The position numbers and the translations under genes are program-made. A DNA stretch of 33,641 bases. Source: Betaproteobacteria bacterium RIFCSPLOWO2_12_FULL_64_23. GTDB taxonomy: Bacteria; Pseudomonadota; Gammaproteobacteria; Burkholderiales; SG8-39. The notes beneath the pieces were generated by a model. It was not told where the DNA came from. It worked only from the letters and a program-made list of their open reading frames with translations, and did not search any database. The DNA is taken from the NCBI GenBank assembly GCA_001770575.1, contig MERK01000046.1:1-33641 (forward strand). The letters are read 5' to 3'. Below, piece after piece: positions 1 to 9,675 of the stretch; the stretch's first letter is position 1, and each line of letters opens with the position of its first letter.

Positions 1-172
1 CGGCCCCGTGGATAACCCTGCGGCGTAACCACATGCACACCCATCCCTCACCACCCTCGTTCAGGCTCATACCTGAATTGGAATTGACTGTACATGCCGC
101 AAGCCACCAGCCGCCGGGACCACATCGCCATGCGCATGGTCATGAGTATTTCGAGCACGCCGATCAAATGAT
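1..172. other. Left-edge sequence with no gene supported
   Basis: Downstream of ctaB on the minus strand. A short minus-strand reading frame could begin at an ATG at 42-44, preceded by a GA-rich stretch that resembles a ribosome-binding site. Only 14 codons fit before the window ends, so it may be the start of the next gene, but nothing in those codons is recognisable. Confidence 0.3.
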
Positions 173-1060
173 TTAGACATAGTGGTCCAGCAGCAGCGCC
201 GTGAATAGCACGGCCAGGTAGACGACCGAATAGCGGAAAGTCTGCTGCGCCAGCCGGTCGCTGTAGGCGGTATAGATTCTCACTGCGTAGTACAGGAAAA
301 TGCCGTCGAGGACGAGTGCGGCGACCAGATAAATCCAGCCGCTCATGCCGTAGGCAAAGGGCAACAGCGTGCTCGCGATCAAAATCAGGGTGTAGAGCAA
401 CACGTGCAGCCGGGTGAATTTCTGCCCGTGGGTGACCGGCAGCATGGGCAAGCCGGCGCGGGTGAAATCCTCGGTGCGGTACAGCGCCAGCGCCCAGAAA
501 TGCGGCGGCGTCCAGGCGTAGATGATCAGCACCAGCAGCAGCGCCTCGGGCGCCACTTCCCCTGTCACCGCAGTCCAGCCCAGCAGCGGCGGCATCGCCC
601 CGGATAGCCCGCCGATGACGATGTTCTGCGGCGTCGCGGGCTTCAACAAGATGGTGTAGATAACCGCGTAGCCGACGAAGGTGCCGAACGTGAGCCACAT
701 GGTGAGTGCATTGACGTAACGGTGGAGCAGGAACATGCCGATGCCGCCGATCACGCCGGCAAAGACGACAGTTTGCAAGGACGTCAGCTCACCGCGCGGC
801 AGCGGGCGCGCGCGGGTGCGCGCCATCTTGGCGTCGATCTCTTGCTCGATCAGGCAGTTGATGGCGAAAGCCGCGCCCGCCAACAGGGCGATCCCGGCCG
901 TTCCGGCGAACAGCACGCGCCAGTGCACCATGCCCGGTGTGGCGAGGAACATGCCGATCACGGCGCAGAATACCGCGAGCAAGGTCACGCGCGGTTTGGT
1001 CAGGGCGTAGAACTGGCGCATGCGCCGCGCGGTGTCGTGCAAGGTAAGCTGCAAAGCCAT
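173..1060 (-). CDS. ctaB: Protoheme IX farnesyltransferase (haem O synthase)
   Basis: Inner-membrane UbiA-family prenyltransferase of 295 aa. It adds a farnesyl group to protohaem, giving haem O, the precursor of haem A for the oxidase encoded to the right. The prenyl-diphosphate-binding motif N-x3-D-x2-M-x-R-T is visible around residues 68-80 ([19 protein letters not shown]), and hydrophobic helices fill the rest. Length and start (MALQLTLHD) are normal for the family. It is the last recognisable gene of the minus-strand group SURF1, SCO-like, ctaB. In related bacteria ctaA usually precedes ctaB, but here ctaB directly follows the SCO-like gene after about 60 bp. The antisense frame over this gene is a GC-rich shadow. 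Identification is firm. Confidence 0.96.
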   Translation of the reverse strand: MALQLTLHDTARRMRQFYALTKPRVTLLAVFCAVIGMFLATPGMVHWRVLFAGTAGIALLAGAAFAINCLIEQEIDAKMARTRARPLPRGELTSLQTVVFAGVIGGIGMFLLHRYVNALTMWLTFGTFVGYAVIYTILLKPATPQNIVIGGLSGAMPPLLGWTAVTGEVAPEALLLVLIIYAWTPPHFWALALYRTEDFTRAGLPMLPVTHGQKFTRLHVLLYTLILIASTLLPFAYGMSGWIYLVAALVLDGIFLYYAVRIYTAYSDRLAQQTFRYSVVYLAVLFTALLLDHYV

Positions 1061-1118
1061 GAACTTAGCGCGGAAAAATGACGGTGAAGTCTATCACGAC
1101 GGGTGCAGGCAACTGCGC

Positions 1119-1712
1119 CTAGCCTATGCGCGAAGCCCGCAGCAGCCGCGCCAGATCCTTGTGCATCTTGCGCGGATCGGCATCCTTGGGAAAGCGCAGC
1201 ATCAGGTTGCCATGGGGATCGATCAGATAGATGTGATCGTGCGCACCTCGAGCCGGCGAAAAATCGGCTACCAGCGGACTGCCGGCCGCGCGCAGCATGC
1301 GCGTGCCGTCATATTCGCGCATCAGCTGCGTCTCCAGCGGTGCCTCATCCAGAATCAGCCAGACGCGCTCGACGCGCTCCATCTCGCGCCCCTGGGCGAG
1401 GCGCACCTGGCGCATGTTGTAAAGTTTGGCGCGGCAGGCTGTGTCACATCCGCCATGGTCCAGCTGCAGCAGAATCCACTTGCCCCTGAGGGCGGACAGC
1501 TTGAACGCGCGCTGATCCAGGCGGCGCAGCGGCGGATCGATCAGCTGGCGCGCCGGAATGAGCTCGCCATAGTTCATGCCGCCCTGCGGCTGCCAGTAGA
1601 AGTACGCGATCAGGGCGGCGGCGAAAGGCGCGAGGCACAAGGCCGCGATCGCGAGCGCCGTCCTGCGCCCGGGGCGCGGATCAGGCTGGACGTCTGAAGC
1701 TGAACGCGACAT
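1119..1712 (-). CDS. SCO-like thioredoxin-fold membrane protein of the cox cluster
   Basis: Protein of 197 aa from the proposed ATG at 1710-1712, with one N-terminal transmembrane helix (TALAIAALCLAPFAAALIAYF) and a periplasmic thioredoxin-like domain. It carries the copper-binding C-x3-C of the SCO/SenC group (GGCDTACRAK) and a downstream His in AHDHIYLIDPHG, so a role in loading or reducing the CuA site of CoxB is likely. It is more divergent than true Sco1: the Pro after the second Cys is absent. The frame is open further upstream, and an in-frame ATG at 1740-1742 would add ten residues. I prefer 1712, which overlaps the SURF1 stop by about 30 bp, but neither start has a clear ribosome-binding site. 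Proteins of this kind between SURF1 and ctaA/ctaB are usually annotated as cytochrome oxidase assembly or hypothetical proteins. Confidence 0.75.
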   Translation of the reverse strand: MSRSASDVQPDPRPGRRTALAIAALCLAPFAAALIAYFYWQPQGGMNYGELIPARQLIDPPLRRLDQRAFKLSALRGKWILLQLDHGGCDTACRAKLYNMRQVRLAQGREMERVERVWLILDEAPLETQLMREYDGTRMLRAAGSPLVADFSPARGAHDHIYLIDPHGNLMLRFPKDADPRKMHKDLARLLRASRIG

Positions 1713-2388
1713 AGAAAGCGAAGATTGCGGTTGCGAGCGCATACCACTGGAAGGCGTAGCCGCGGTGCGTGTCCGCGCCGGTGTCCGGCCGCGCCCAGGC
1801 GCGCACCAGGCCGTCGGCGGCCTCGCTGCTCTGTTGCAGCACGACCGGCTGCAGATCGAGCCCCGACCATTTCGCATAGCGCGCGAGCACCAGGTTCTGC
1901 CACACGACGCCTTCCTCGGTCTTTGCGTCCAGTTCGAAGATATGGCTGCCGGGCACGATGGCGATCCCCTCCACGGTCCCGATCCCGGCGGGCGTCTGGA
2001 TCTGCGGCAGGCTGTCGCGCCGCAGGCCCGCCGCCACCCAGCCGCGGTTCACCAGCACATACATGTCGCCGCCGGCAATTTTCAACGGCGTCAGCACCTG
2101 GTAGCCGGCGCTGCCGCGCAGCACCTTGTTGTCGAGCAGGATGGTGTGTTTGACCGAATACTCCCCGCGCGCGCTGATGCTTCTGAATTCGAAGTCACGC
2201 GCGTCGACCGGGCGCGGTGGCAGGGCCAGCACCGCCTGGCGCGCAGCGTTATCCAGTTCGCGCCCGAGCGCGAGCTTCTCCTCGGCGCGGCGCGACTGCC
2301 AGTTGCCGAGGGACAGGGTAAGCGCGATCGCAGCCAGCGCCGCCACGCCGGGCAGGAAAGCGGGACGAAAGCGCCGGTTTCCTAGCAT
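1681..2388 (-). CDS. SURF1 family cytochrome oxidase biogenesis protein
   Basis: Protein of 235 aa with the SURF1 architecture: an N-terminal membrane helix (about residues 10-28), a large periplasmic domain and a C-terminal helix (ALATAIFAFYVAFSF). Family signatures are visible, including L-GNWQxxRAxEK near residue 28, the GYQVLTPL stretch near residue 95, VNRGWV near 113, and HxxYAFQWYALA before the last helix. SURF1 helps insert haem a into subunit I. It is transcribed away from the DUF2909 gene (69 bp between starts), and its 3' end overlaps the SCO-like gene. The ATG start gives normal length. Confidence 0.93.
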   Translation of the reverse strand: MLGNRRFRPAFLPGVAALAAIALTLSLGNWQSRRAEEKLALGRELDNAARQAVLALPPRPVDARDFEFRSISARGEYSVKHTILLDNKVLRGSAGYQVLTPLKIAGGDMYVLVNRGWVAAGLRRDSLPQIQTPAGIGTVEGIAIVPGSHIFELDAKTEEGVVWQNLVLARYAKWSGLDLQPVVLQQSSEAADGLVRAWARPDTGADTHRGYAFQWYALATAIFAFYVAFSFRRPA

Positions 2389-2457
2389 GCAAGGACGGCT
2401 GTTCTCGTAACGCCGGTTTGACTGGGATACACTGACAAGAATCCGTTTGCGCCTGCA

Positions 2458-2655
2458 ATGAAAATCGTCGTCATCCTGTTCATCATACTAATCCTCGCCA
2501 GCCTGGGCTCGGCGCTGTTTTTCCTGGTCACCGACCGCGGCCAGTCCAAACGCACCGTCACCGCCCTGGCCCTGCGCGTCGGCCTGTCGCTGATCCTGTT
2601 CCTGTTGCTGATGGCGGGCTATTACTTCGGCCTGATCCCGGGAAAGATTTCCTAG
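2458..2655 (+). CDS. DUF2909 twin-transmembrane protein
   Basis: Small membrane protein of 65 aa with two hydrophobic helices (about residues 3-23 and 40-60) separated by a short polar loop TDRGQSKRT. This matches the DUF2909 'twin transmembrane' family found between coxC and SURF1 in betaproteobacteria. Its function is unknown; position suggests oxidase assembly or stability. It is the only plus-strand gene in the cox cluster, facing coxC across a shared terminator and diverging from SURF1. No Shine-Dalgarno is evident before the ATG; the upstream sequence is gcgcctgca. Confidence 0.85.
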   Translation: MKIVVILFIILILASLGSALFFLVTDRGQSKRTVTALALRVGLSLILFLLLMAGYYFGLIPGKIS

Positions 2656-2704
2656 GGGCCGTTTCAGCGATTCCGAGACAAGTCCCTTAAACCGCTAAAG
2701 AAAG

Positions 2705-2727
2705 AGCGCCGCACTGTGTGCGGCGCT
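2705..2727. terminator. Bidirectional terminator between DUF2909 gene and coxC
   Basis: A 10-bp GC-rich perfect stem with a 3-nt loop lies between the convergent ends of the DUF2909 gene and coxC. The minus-strand copy is followed by a pyrimidine-rich tract (ctctttcttt), so it is best placed to end the coxB-coxC transcript. On the plus strand only a short T run follows. Confidence 0.75.
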
Positions 2728-2798
2728 TCCGAGACCCTCTGCCGAGCCTCTCCTCCTGGTGTTTCACCCCTGGACCGTGTGCAGCCGGTTCGTCGGCC

Positions 2799-3650
2799 CT
2801 ATACCCAGTAGACAAAGACAAACAGCAGCAGCCACACGACGTCGACGAAGTGCCAGTACCAGGCCACCGCTTCGAAGGCGAAGTGTTGCTTGGGCTTGAA
2901 GTGACCGGCGATCGAGCGCAGCAGCATGGTGGTGAGCATGATCACGCCTATGGTCACGTGAAAGCCATGAAAACCCGTAAGCATGAAGAAGGTCGTGCCG
3001 TAGATCCCGGTGCTCAGCTTGAGGTTGAGCTCGGAATAGGCGTGCGAATATTCGTAGATCTGGAAGCCGAGGAAGGTGACACCCAGGGCAATGGTCAGGA
3101 ACAGCCACAGCTTCAGCTTGGTGCGTTTGCCCTCGATCATGCCGAAGTGGGCGATGGTGAGCGTCACACCCGAGGTGAGCAGCAGCAGGGTGTTGAGCGC
3201 GGGAACGCCCCAGGCCGCCATGGGCGTGAACGGGTCCTTGAACCCCGGACCGGCGCTGGGCCAGTGCGCGCTGAAATCGGGCCACAGCAATTCCCTGCTC
3301 GCCAGGCTGCCCAGATCGGGAACGGCCAGCACGCGGGCGTAGAACAGCGCGCCGAAGAACGCGGCAAAGAACATCACTTCCGAGAAAATGAACCAGCTCA
3401 TGCCCCAGCGAAAGGAGACGTCCTCCCATTTGCCGTATTTGCCGCCTTCGGATTCGCGCACCACGTCGCCGAACCAGCGGAACATCATGAATGCGAGCAG
3501 GGCAAAACCGACCAGCACGCCATAGCGGCCGAGGTCTGCGCCGTTGAACCACATCGCCGCGCCGCCCGCCATGAACAGCAGCGCGAAGGAGCCGACGATC
3601 ATCCAGTGGGACGGCGGCGGCACGAAATAATGCTGAGCACGGTCGCTCAT
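2799..3650 (-). CDS. coxC: Cytochrome c oxidase subunit III
   Basis: Integral membrane protein of 283 aa with about seven helices. It is a non-catalytic core subunit that stabilises the haem-copper oxidase and supports proton uptake. Typical stretches are the N-terminal YFVPPPSHWMIVGSFAL, the WGMSWFIFSEVMFFAAFFGALFY-type helix III region and, near the C-terminus, GFHGFHVTIGVIML and AVAWYWHFVDVVWLLLFVFVYW. It is the last gene of the minus-strand coxB-coxA-small ORF-ctaG-DUF2970-coxC run and starts 16 bp after the DUF2970 stop. An AGAG-rich sequence precedes the ATG. Confidence 0.97.
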   Translation of the reverse strand: MSDRAQHYFVPPPSHWMIVGSFALLFMAGGAAMWFNGADLGRYGVLVGFALLAFMMFRWFGDVVRESEGGKYGKWEDVSFRWGMSWFIFSEVMFFAAFFGALFYARVLAVPDLGSLASRELLWPDFSAHWPSAGPGFKDPFTPMAAWGVPALNTLLLLTSGVTLTIAHFGMIEGKRTKLKLWLFLTIALGVTFLGFQIYEYSHAYSELNLKLSTGIYGTTFFMLTGFHGFHVTIGVIMLTTMLLRSIAGHFKPKQHFAFEAVAWYWHFVDVVWLLLFVFVYWV

Positions 3651-3666
3651 GTTCTCTCTCCTCGAT

Positions 3667-3882
3667 TTATGCCAGCCTGCCGATGACCAAACGCACCAGC
3701 AGTATCAAACCCAAAACAAGAAACGCCGCCCCGATCAGCCCGGCAACGATCACCTGCTGCGGTTTCAGCTGCACGCTGTCCGTCTCGTAATCGCGGCGCT
3801 TGCGTATGCCGAGGAAAGACCAGAACACCGCCTTCGCCACTTGCAGCGGCGACGCCCTTTTTCGTCCCTCCGCCACTGTCAT
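3667..3882 (-). CDS. DUF2970 small membrane protein
   Basis: Protein of 71 aa with a basic N-terminus (EGRKRASPLQVAKAVFWSFLGIRKRRDYE) and one C-terminal membrane helix (VIVAGLIGAAFLVLGLILLV). The FWSFLGIRKRRDYE segment is characteristic of DUF2970, which is almost always found between ctaG and coxC in betaproteobacteria. Its function is not established; oxidase assembly is inferred from position. Its ATG overlaps the ctaG stop (ATGA), so the two are probably translationally coupled. Confidence 0.9.
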   Translation of the reverse strand: MTVAEGRKRASPLQVAKAVFWSFLGIRKRRDYETDSVQLKPQQVIVAGLIGAAFLVLGLILLVRLVIGRLA

Positions 3883-4442
3883 CCCTTACCTGCCTTCACG
3901 TTCGCACCATCCACCCTAAAGAAGGTATAGGAAAGCGTGATGGTGTTGACGTCCTTGGGCAAACTCGGATCGATCACGAATACCACCGGCATCTGCCGCA
4001 CCTCGCCCGCGGCCAGCGTCTGCTGGGTGAAGCAGAAACACTCCAGTTTCCTGAAATACTGCGCGGCCAGCCTCGGTCCGTAGCTGGGCACGGCCTGCCC
4101 CGTGACCGGCTCGGCCAGCGTATTCCTCACCTCGTACACCATCTGGATCAGCTCGCCCGGATGGATTTCCACGCTCGAGGCCATGGGCTTGAACGTCCAG
4201 GGCAGCATGCGGATGTTGGAGTCGAATTCGACCGTCACCGTGCGCGTCAAGTCCACCTGGGTATTCGCCGCGCCGGCCTCGGCCTGGCCCGGCTGCCATA
4301 CATTGCGCAGGCCCGCGATCTCGCACACCTTTTCGTAAAACGGGACCAGGGCGAAACCGAAACCGAACATGCCCAGCGCCACCACCAGCAGCTTCTTCAG
4401 CATGCGCCGGTTGGACGCGGAAGCAGCGGCGGGCGCGCTCAT
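3879..4442 (-). CDS. ctaG: Cytochrome c oxidase assembly protein CtaG/Cox11
   Basis: Copper chaperone for the CuB centre of subunit I, 187 aa. It has an N-terminal membrane anchor (about residues 15-35, KKLLVVALGMFGFGFALVPFY) and a periplasmic immunoglobulin-like domain with the copper-binding CFCF motif (KLECFCFTQQTL). The chosen start (MSAPAAAS) overlaps the stop of the upstream 34-aa gene as ATGA, which favours it over an in-frame ATG four codons earlier. Its stop overlaps the DUF2970 start. Both overlaps point to tight coupling in the oxidase operon. Confidence 0.95.
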   Translation of the reverse strand: MSAPAAASASNRRMLKKLLVVALGMFGFGFALVPFYEKVCEIAGLRNVWQPGQAEAGAANTQVDLTRTVTVEFDSNIRMLPWTFKPMASSVEIHPGELIQMVYEVRNTLAEPVTGQAVPSYGPRLAAQYFRKLECFCFTQQTLAAGEVRQMPVVFVIDPSLPKDVNTITLSYTFFRVDGANVKAGKG

Positions 4443-4543
4443 TTCGACAACCAATACTTGAGCATGATCGCGACAAAGAATGCGAGCGCCACCGCAGCCA
4501 GCGCCAACGCTGTCCTTCTGTTGCCTGTGTTTGCGCCGCTCAT
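4439..4543 (-). CDS. Tiny one-helix cytochrome oxidase assembly protein
   Basis: A 34-aa gene between coxA and ctaG: MSGANTGNRRTA, then one hydrophobic helix (ALALAAVALAFFVAIML), then KYWLSK. The ATG has a good ribosome-binding site (AAGGA with a short spacer), and the stop overlaps the ctaG start. An earlier in-frame ATG at 4556-4558 overlaps the coxA stop (TGATG) and would give 39 aa. Similar 30-45 aa proteins at this position in betaproteobacteria are annotated as cytochrome oxidase small assembly proteins. Function is inferred from position and topology only. Confidence 0.8.
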   Translation of the reverse strand: MSGANTGNRRTALALAAVALAFFVAIMLKYWLSK

Positions 4544-4557
4544 GCCGGTTCCTTGCA

Positions 4558-6156
<1,599 letters not shown>

Positions 6157-6180
6157 GCGTTTCTCCTGGAAATCGAATCT

Positions 6181-7308
6181 TTACTTGCGCGCCGCTTTGA
6201 CTTCGGCCGGCTGCACCGCGTCGCCCGTCTTGTTGCCCCAGGCGTTGCGCTCATAGGTAACGACGGCGGCGATGTCGGTGTCGGAGAGCTGTTTCGCGAA
6301 CGCCGCCATGGCAGTGCCGGCCTTGCCGTTGAGCACCATGTCGATGTGCGCCTTCTTGCCGCCGGTCGCAATCTTGGAGCCGTCGAGCGCCGCGAACGCC
6401 GGCGGCAGGCCCTTGCCCGTCGCCTGGTGGCACGCGGCGCAGTTGGCGGCGTACACCTTCTCGCCCTTCGCCTGCAGCTCTGCCAGGGTCCACTGCTTGT
6501 TCGGATCCTCGGCGGCGGCGGCCACTTTCGCTTTCTGCGCGCCGACCCACTCGGTGTATTTTTCCGGCGACACTACCTCGACCACGATAGGCATGAAGCC
6601 ATGGTCCTTGCCGCACAGTTCGGCGCACTGGCCGCGGTAGGTGCCTTCCTTGTCGGCCTTGAACCAGGTATCACGCACGAAACCCGGAATGGCGTCCTGC
6701 TTGATGCCGAACGCCGGCACCCAGAAGGAATGAATCACGTCATTGGCGGTGGTGAGTATGCGCACCTTCTTGCCCACCGGCACCACCAGCGGGTTGTCCA
6801 CCTCCAACAGGTAATTCTCGCCTTTGGGTTTCTGGTTGTGGATCTGATCCTGCGGCGTGGCGAGGGCGGACAGGAACGCCACGCCCTCGCCTTCGCCCTT
6901 GAGGTAGTCGTAGCCCCATTTCCACTGGTAGCCGGTGGCCTTGATCGTGATGTCCGGGTTGGACGTGTCCTTGAACGCGATCAGGGTCTTGGTCGCGGGC
7001 CAGGCCATGCCGACGAGAATTACGAACGGGATTACGGTCCAGATGATTTCCACCGTGGTGTTCTCGTGGAACTGCTCGGCCTTGTGGCCGACGGACTTGC
7101 GGTGGGCGTAAATGGAGTAGAACATCACGCCGAAGACGACGCAAAAAATCACCAGAATGATGTACATCATCAGCATGTGCAGATCGTAGATTTCGCTCGC
7201 GACCCGCGTTACCGGTGCCTGAAAATTGAGTTGGTAGGCGGCGGACGCGAGCCCCGCGTAGAGCGCCAGCAGCAGGCCGCCGCTCAGTCGTCCCAGCTTG
7301 TTATTCAT
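6181..7308 (-). CDS. coxB: Cytochrome c oxidase subunit II with fused cytochrome c domain
   Basis: Protein of 375 aa: signal peptide (about residues 1-23), two membrane helices (about 44-66 and 88-110), a periplasmic cupredoxin domain and a C-terminal class I cytochrome c domain. CuA ligands are visible as His193, Cys228, Cys232, His236 and Met239 (CAELCGKDHGFM). The haem-c site is C290-AAC-H294, with Met334 as a possible axial ligand. The extra domain makes this a caa3-type oxidase that accepts electrons through its own haem. The frame stays open 27 codons upstream, but ATG 7306-7308 has GAGGGAACG before it and starts a proper signal peptide. It is the first gene of the cox operon. Confidence 0.97.
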   Translation of the reverse strand: MNNKLGRLSGGLLLALYAGLASAAYQLNFQAPVTRVASEIYDLHMLMMYIILVIFCVVFGVMFYSIYAHRKSVGHKAEQFHENTTVEIIWTVIPFVILVGMAWPATKTLIAFKDTSNPDITIKATGYQWKWGYDYLKGEGEGVAFLSALATPQDQIHNQKPKGENYLLEVDNPLVVPVGKKVRILTTANDVIHSFWVPAFGIKQDAIPGFVRDTWFKADKEGTYRGQCAELCGKDHGFMPIVVEVVSPEKYTEWVGAQKAKVAAAAEDPNKQWTLAELQAKGEKVYAANCAACHQATGKGLPPAFAALDGSKIATGGKKAHIDMVLNGKAGTAMAAFAKQLSDTDIAAVVTYERNAWGNKTGDAVQPAEVKAARK

Positions 7309-7373
7309 CGTTCCCTCGTCACTGGCAGATAGCCTAGGCCAGTAGTCTGGACCAAGCCAAAAAAAAGTCCGGT

Positions 7374-7402
7374 ACCGTAGCACAGCCATCAGGCTTAATC
7401 AA
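7374..7402 (-). promoter_or_regulatory. Possible sigma-70 promoter of the cox operon
   Basis: On the minus strand, TTGATT (7397-7402) and TACGGT (7374-7379) are separated by 17 bp, in the 140-bp gap between coxB and bioC. The -35 box is fair and the -10 box weak. It would give a leader of about 60 nt before coxB. A run of eight A:T pairs lies just downstream. No operator was recognised. Confidence 0.4.
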
Positions 7403-7448
7403 GCTTTTCCGGGATTGCCGCAGGCGATTGGAACAATAACAAACCGAG

Positions 7449-8330
7449 TCAAGTCCGCTTGGCGCGCGACGGTTCGAGCCTGACGATGGCGCGCCCGTCC
7501 CCGCTCAGGCGCTGCTGCGGTTTCCAGGCATGGCCGTAGACGATCTCGAAGCTGGCCGGCAGCCTGCCGTCGCGGCGCAGGTTCGCGTAGGCCGCGCGCA
7601 TGGCGCCGAACACGCCCGTGCCGGTGAGTCCGCGCCTGCGCCCGGCGAGCGTATTCACCTGTCCGGTCGCGCGCAGATCGGCGCAGAGCGCGTCGACATC
7701 GGCATAGGTAAGGGTGATGAGCTCCATGTCCATTACTGGCGCGGCATAGCCGCAGGCCGAGAGCATGTCGCCCAGATCGTGCATGTCGATGAAGCTGTGC
7801 ACGTGAGCTTCCCTGTCGAACGCGGCAAACGCACTCTTGAGTTCCTTCAGCGTATCGGGTCCGTAGCAGCTGAACATAAACAGACCCCCCACCTTCAGCA
7901 CCCGCCGCAGTTCCTTCAGCGCCGGCAGCGGATCTTCTGCGCAATGCAGCGCCAGATTGGACCAGGCGAGATCCACGCTCGCCGCCGGCAACGGCACGGC
8001 GGCCAAATCGCCGCATACGTAATCCACACGCTCGCGCCGAAGGACTCGCCGCAGCCAGGCGCCGTGACTGCGCGCGGCCTGCAGCATCGGCGGCGCGAAA
8101 TCCAGTCCGAGCACGCGCGCACCCGGATAGAACTCGGCCAGGCGTCTGGCGCCATGGCCGTCGCCACAGCCCGCGTCCAGGACGCGCTGCGGCGAAAGTT
8201 TGATGTACTGCAGGCGCTCCAGCATGCGCGCCTCCACCTCGCGCGCGAGCACCGCCGCCGCGCCATAGCCGGCGGCCGCTCGTGCGAAGGCGCGGCGCGC
8301 GGCGCGACGGTCGATCGAAGCTGCGCTCAG
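7449..8330 (-). CDS. bioC: Malonyl-ACP O-methyltransferase, probable CTG start
   Basis: Cytosolic SAM-dependent methyltransferase of 293 aa that methylates malonyl-ACP to start biotin synthesis. Motif I is VLDAGCGDGHGARRLAE, and WSNLALHCAEDP and LRRVLKVGGLFMFSCYGPDTLKEL are typical BioC segments. The first conventional start in frame is GTG at 8250-8252, but the frame continues upstream with RRAARRAFARAAAGYGAAA, which corresponds to the conserved BioC N-terminal helix (E. coli AIAAAFGRAAAHY). Between the upstream stop at 8370-8372 and that helix there is no ATG, GTG or TTG. CTG at 8328-8330, preceded by GGGGG, would give almost exactly the family N-terminus. The start could also be obscured by a sequence error. 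It diverges from comF. Confidence 0.85.
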   Translation of the reverse strand: MSAASIDRRAARRAFARAAAGYGAAAVLAREVEARMLERLQYIKLSPQRVLDAGCGDGHGARRLAEFYPGARVLGLDFAPPMLQAARSHGAWLRRVLRRERVDYVCGDLAAVPLPAASVDLAWSNLALHCAEDPLPALKELRRVLKVGGLFMFSCYGPDTLKELKSAFAAFDREAHVHSFIDMHDLGDMLSACGYAAPVMDMELITLTYADVDALCADLRATGQVNTLAGRRRGLTGTGVFGAMRAAYANLRRDGRLPASFEIVYGHAWKPQQRLSGDGRAIVRLEPSRAKRT

Positions 8331-8504
8331 TGCAAACCCCCGAGCTGCGGCGCCGCGCTCAAGCCGCGCTCAAGCCTCACGAGGGCAGCGCCGGCAAGGT
8401 GTTGCGCCCCCGGCGCCGGCGGCGCCGGATTTGACCGCCATCCGCTTCATCGTTACTCTCTTCTCGCGTGAGCGACCAGCGCATCTTCAGGGAAGCATTT
8501 CCAC

Positions 8505-9218
8505 TTGTCAATTTCGTTGCGCCCGTTTCTGAATATAGGCAAGAAAATCGGGCAAAACCTCCTGGCCCAGGACTGCCTGCTGTGTCAGACGGCGAGCGGC
8601 GGGCAGCTGTTGTGCGAGGCGTGCACGCGCGAACTTCCATCAGCCGCGTCGGCCTGCCCGCGCTGCGCCTTGGCCGGCCCGAACAACGCCGAGTGCGGCG
8701 CTTGCATCGCCGAAGCGCCGCATTACGACGCCAGTTGCGCGGCGTTCGCCTATGCCTACCCGGTGGATGCGCTGATACAAGCCCTCAAGTATGGCGGACA
8801 ACTGGCGCTGGCCGAGCTGTTCGCGCACGCGTTGCAGCGGCGCATCGGCCGCGCGGACGGTGTCGATCTGATCGTGCCCCTGCCGCTGCATCCGGCGCGC
8901 CTGGCCGAGCGCGGCTTCAATCAGGCGGTCGAGATCGCGAAGGTGTTGTCGCGCCAGAGCGGCATCGCCATGGATGCGCAGCTCGCGCGGCGCGTGCGCA
9001 ACACCGCGCCGCAGACCGAGCTGCCCTGGCGCGAGCGCGCAACCAACATGCGCCAGGCCTTCGCCTGCGGCCGCGACCTTGCCGGCTTGCGCATTGCCGT
9101 GGTGGACGACGTCATGACCACCGGCGCGACGCTGGACGAGTTCGCGCGTACGCTCAAGCGCAGCGGCGCCGCGCGGGTCGAGAACTGGGTGGTCGCACGG
9201 ACGGCGCGCGGTGTTTGA
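8505..9218 (+). CDS. comF: ComF family phosphoribosyltransferase-like protein
   Basis: Protein of 237 aa. The N-terminal part holds a Cys-rich zinc-finger-like region (CLLC, CEAC, CPRC, CGAC pairs between about residues 24 and 68). The C-terminal part is a type I phosphoribosyltransferase fold with the PRPP-binding motif AVVDDVMTTGATLDE near residue 203. ComF proteins help single-stranded DNA uptake in natural transformation, but in many bacteria the role is unproven. The start is TTG at 8505, with AGGGAAG about ten bases upstream; it gives the normal length. It overlaps trmL by 8 bp and diverges from bioC, the usual betaproteobacterial arrangement. Confidence 0.92.
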   Translation: MSISLRPFLNIGKKIGQNLLAQDCLLCQTASGGQLLCEACTRELPSAASACPRCALAGPNNAECGACIAEAPHYDASCAAFAYAYPVDALIQALKYGGQLALAELFAHALQRRIGRADGVDLIVPLPLHPARLAERGFNQAVEIAKVLSRQSGIAMDAQLARRVRNTAPQTELPWRERATNMRQAFACGRDLAGLRIAVVDDVMTTGATLDEFARTLKRSGAARVENWVVARTARGV

Positions 9219-9675
9219 CATCGTTCTCTACCAGCCGGAGATTCCCCCCAATACCGGCAACATCATCCGTCTTGCCGCCAACACCGGTGCCACTTTGCAC
9301 CTGATCGAGCCGCTGGGATTTCGCCTTGAGGACCGCGAATTGAAGCGCGCCGGCCTCGATTATCATGAGTATGCCGGCCTGATCGTGCACCGGGATTGGC
9401 CCGCGGCTTGCGCATATCTTCGGGGCAGGCGCATGTTCGCTTTTTCCACGCATGCGCTGCGCCGTCACACCGAGCCCGAATACCGCGAAGGCGACGCGCT
9501 CCTGTTCGGGCCGGAGACCCGCGGCCTGCCGCCGGAAATACTCCACAGCGTACCGGAGGAGCGGCGCCTGCGCCTGCCGCTGCGGCCCGGCAACCGCAGC
9601 CTCAATCTGTCCAACGCGGTCGCCGTGGCGGTGTACGAAGCCTGGCGGCAGCTGGGCTTTGCCGGCTGCGCCTAA
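9211..9675 (+). CDS. trmL: tRNA (cytidine/uridine-34 2'-O)-methyltransferase
   Basis: SPOUT-family (TrmD/SpoU superclass) enzyme of 154 aa that methylates the ribose of the wobble base in leucine tRNAs. Family motifs are the N-terminal [21 protein letters not shown], the middle [15 protein letters not shown] and the C-terminal [24 protein letters not shown], which form the knotted SAM site. The GTG start overlaps the end of comF by 8 bp, implying coupling. Its stop codon overlaps the gpsA stop by two bases, on opposite strands, with no room for a terminator. Confidence 0.95.
   Translation: MFDIVLYQPEIPPNTGNIIRLAANTGATLHLIEPLGFRLEDRELKRAGLDYHEYAGLIVHRDWPAACAYLRGRRMFAFSTHALRRHTEPEYREGDALLFGPETRGLPPEILHSVPEERRLRLPLRPGNRSLNLSNAVAVAVYEAWRQLGFAGCA

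Noticed and set aside
8350..8375. Tandem 11-bp repeat (gcgctcaagcc) upstream of bioC
   Set aside because: Only two copies, in a low-complexity GC-rich stretch; no functional reading.
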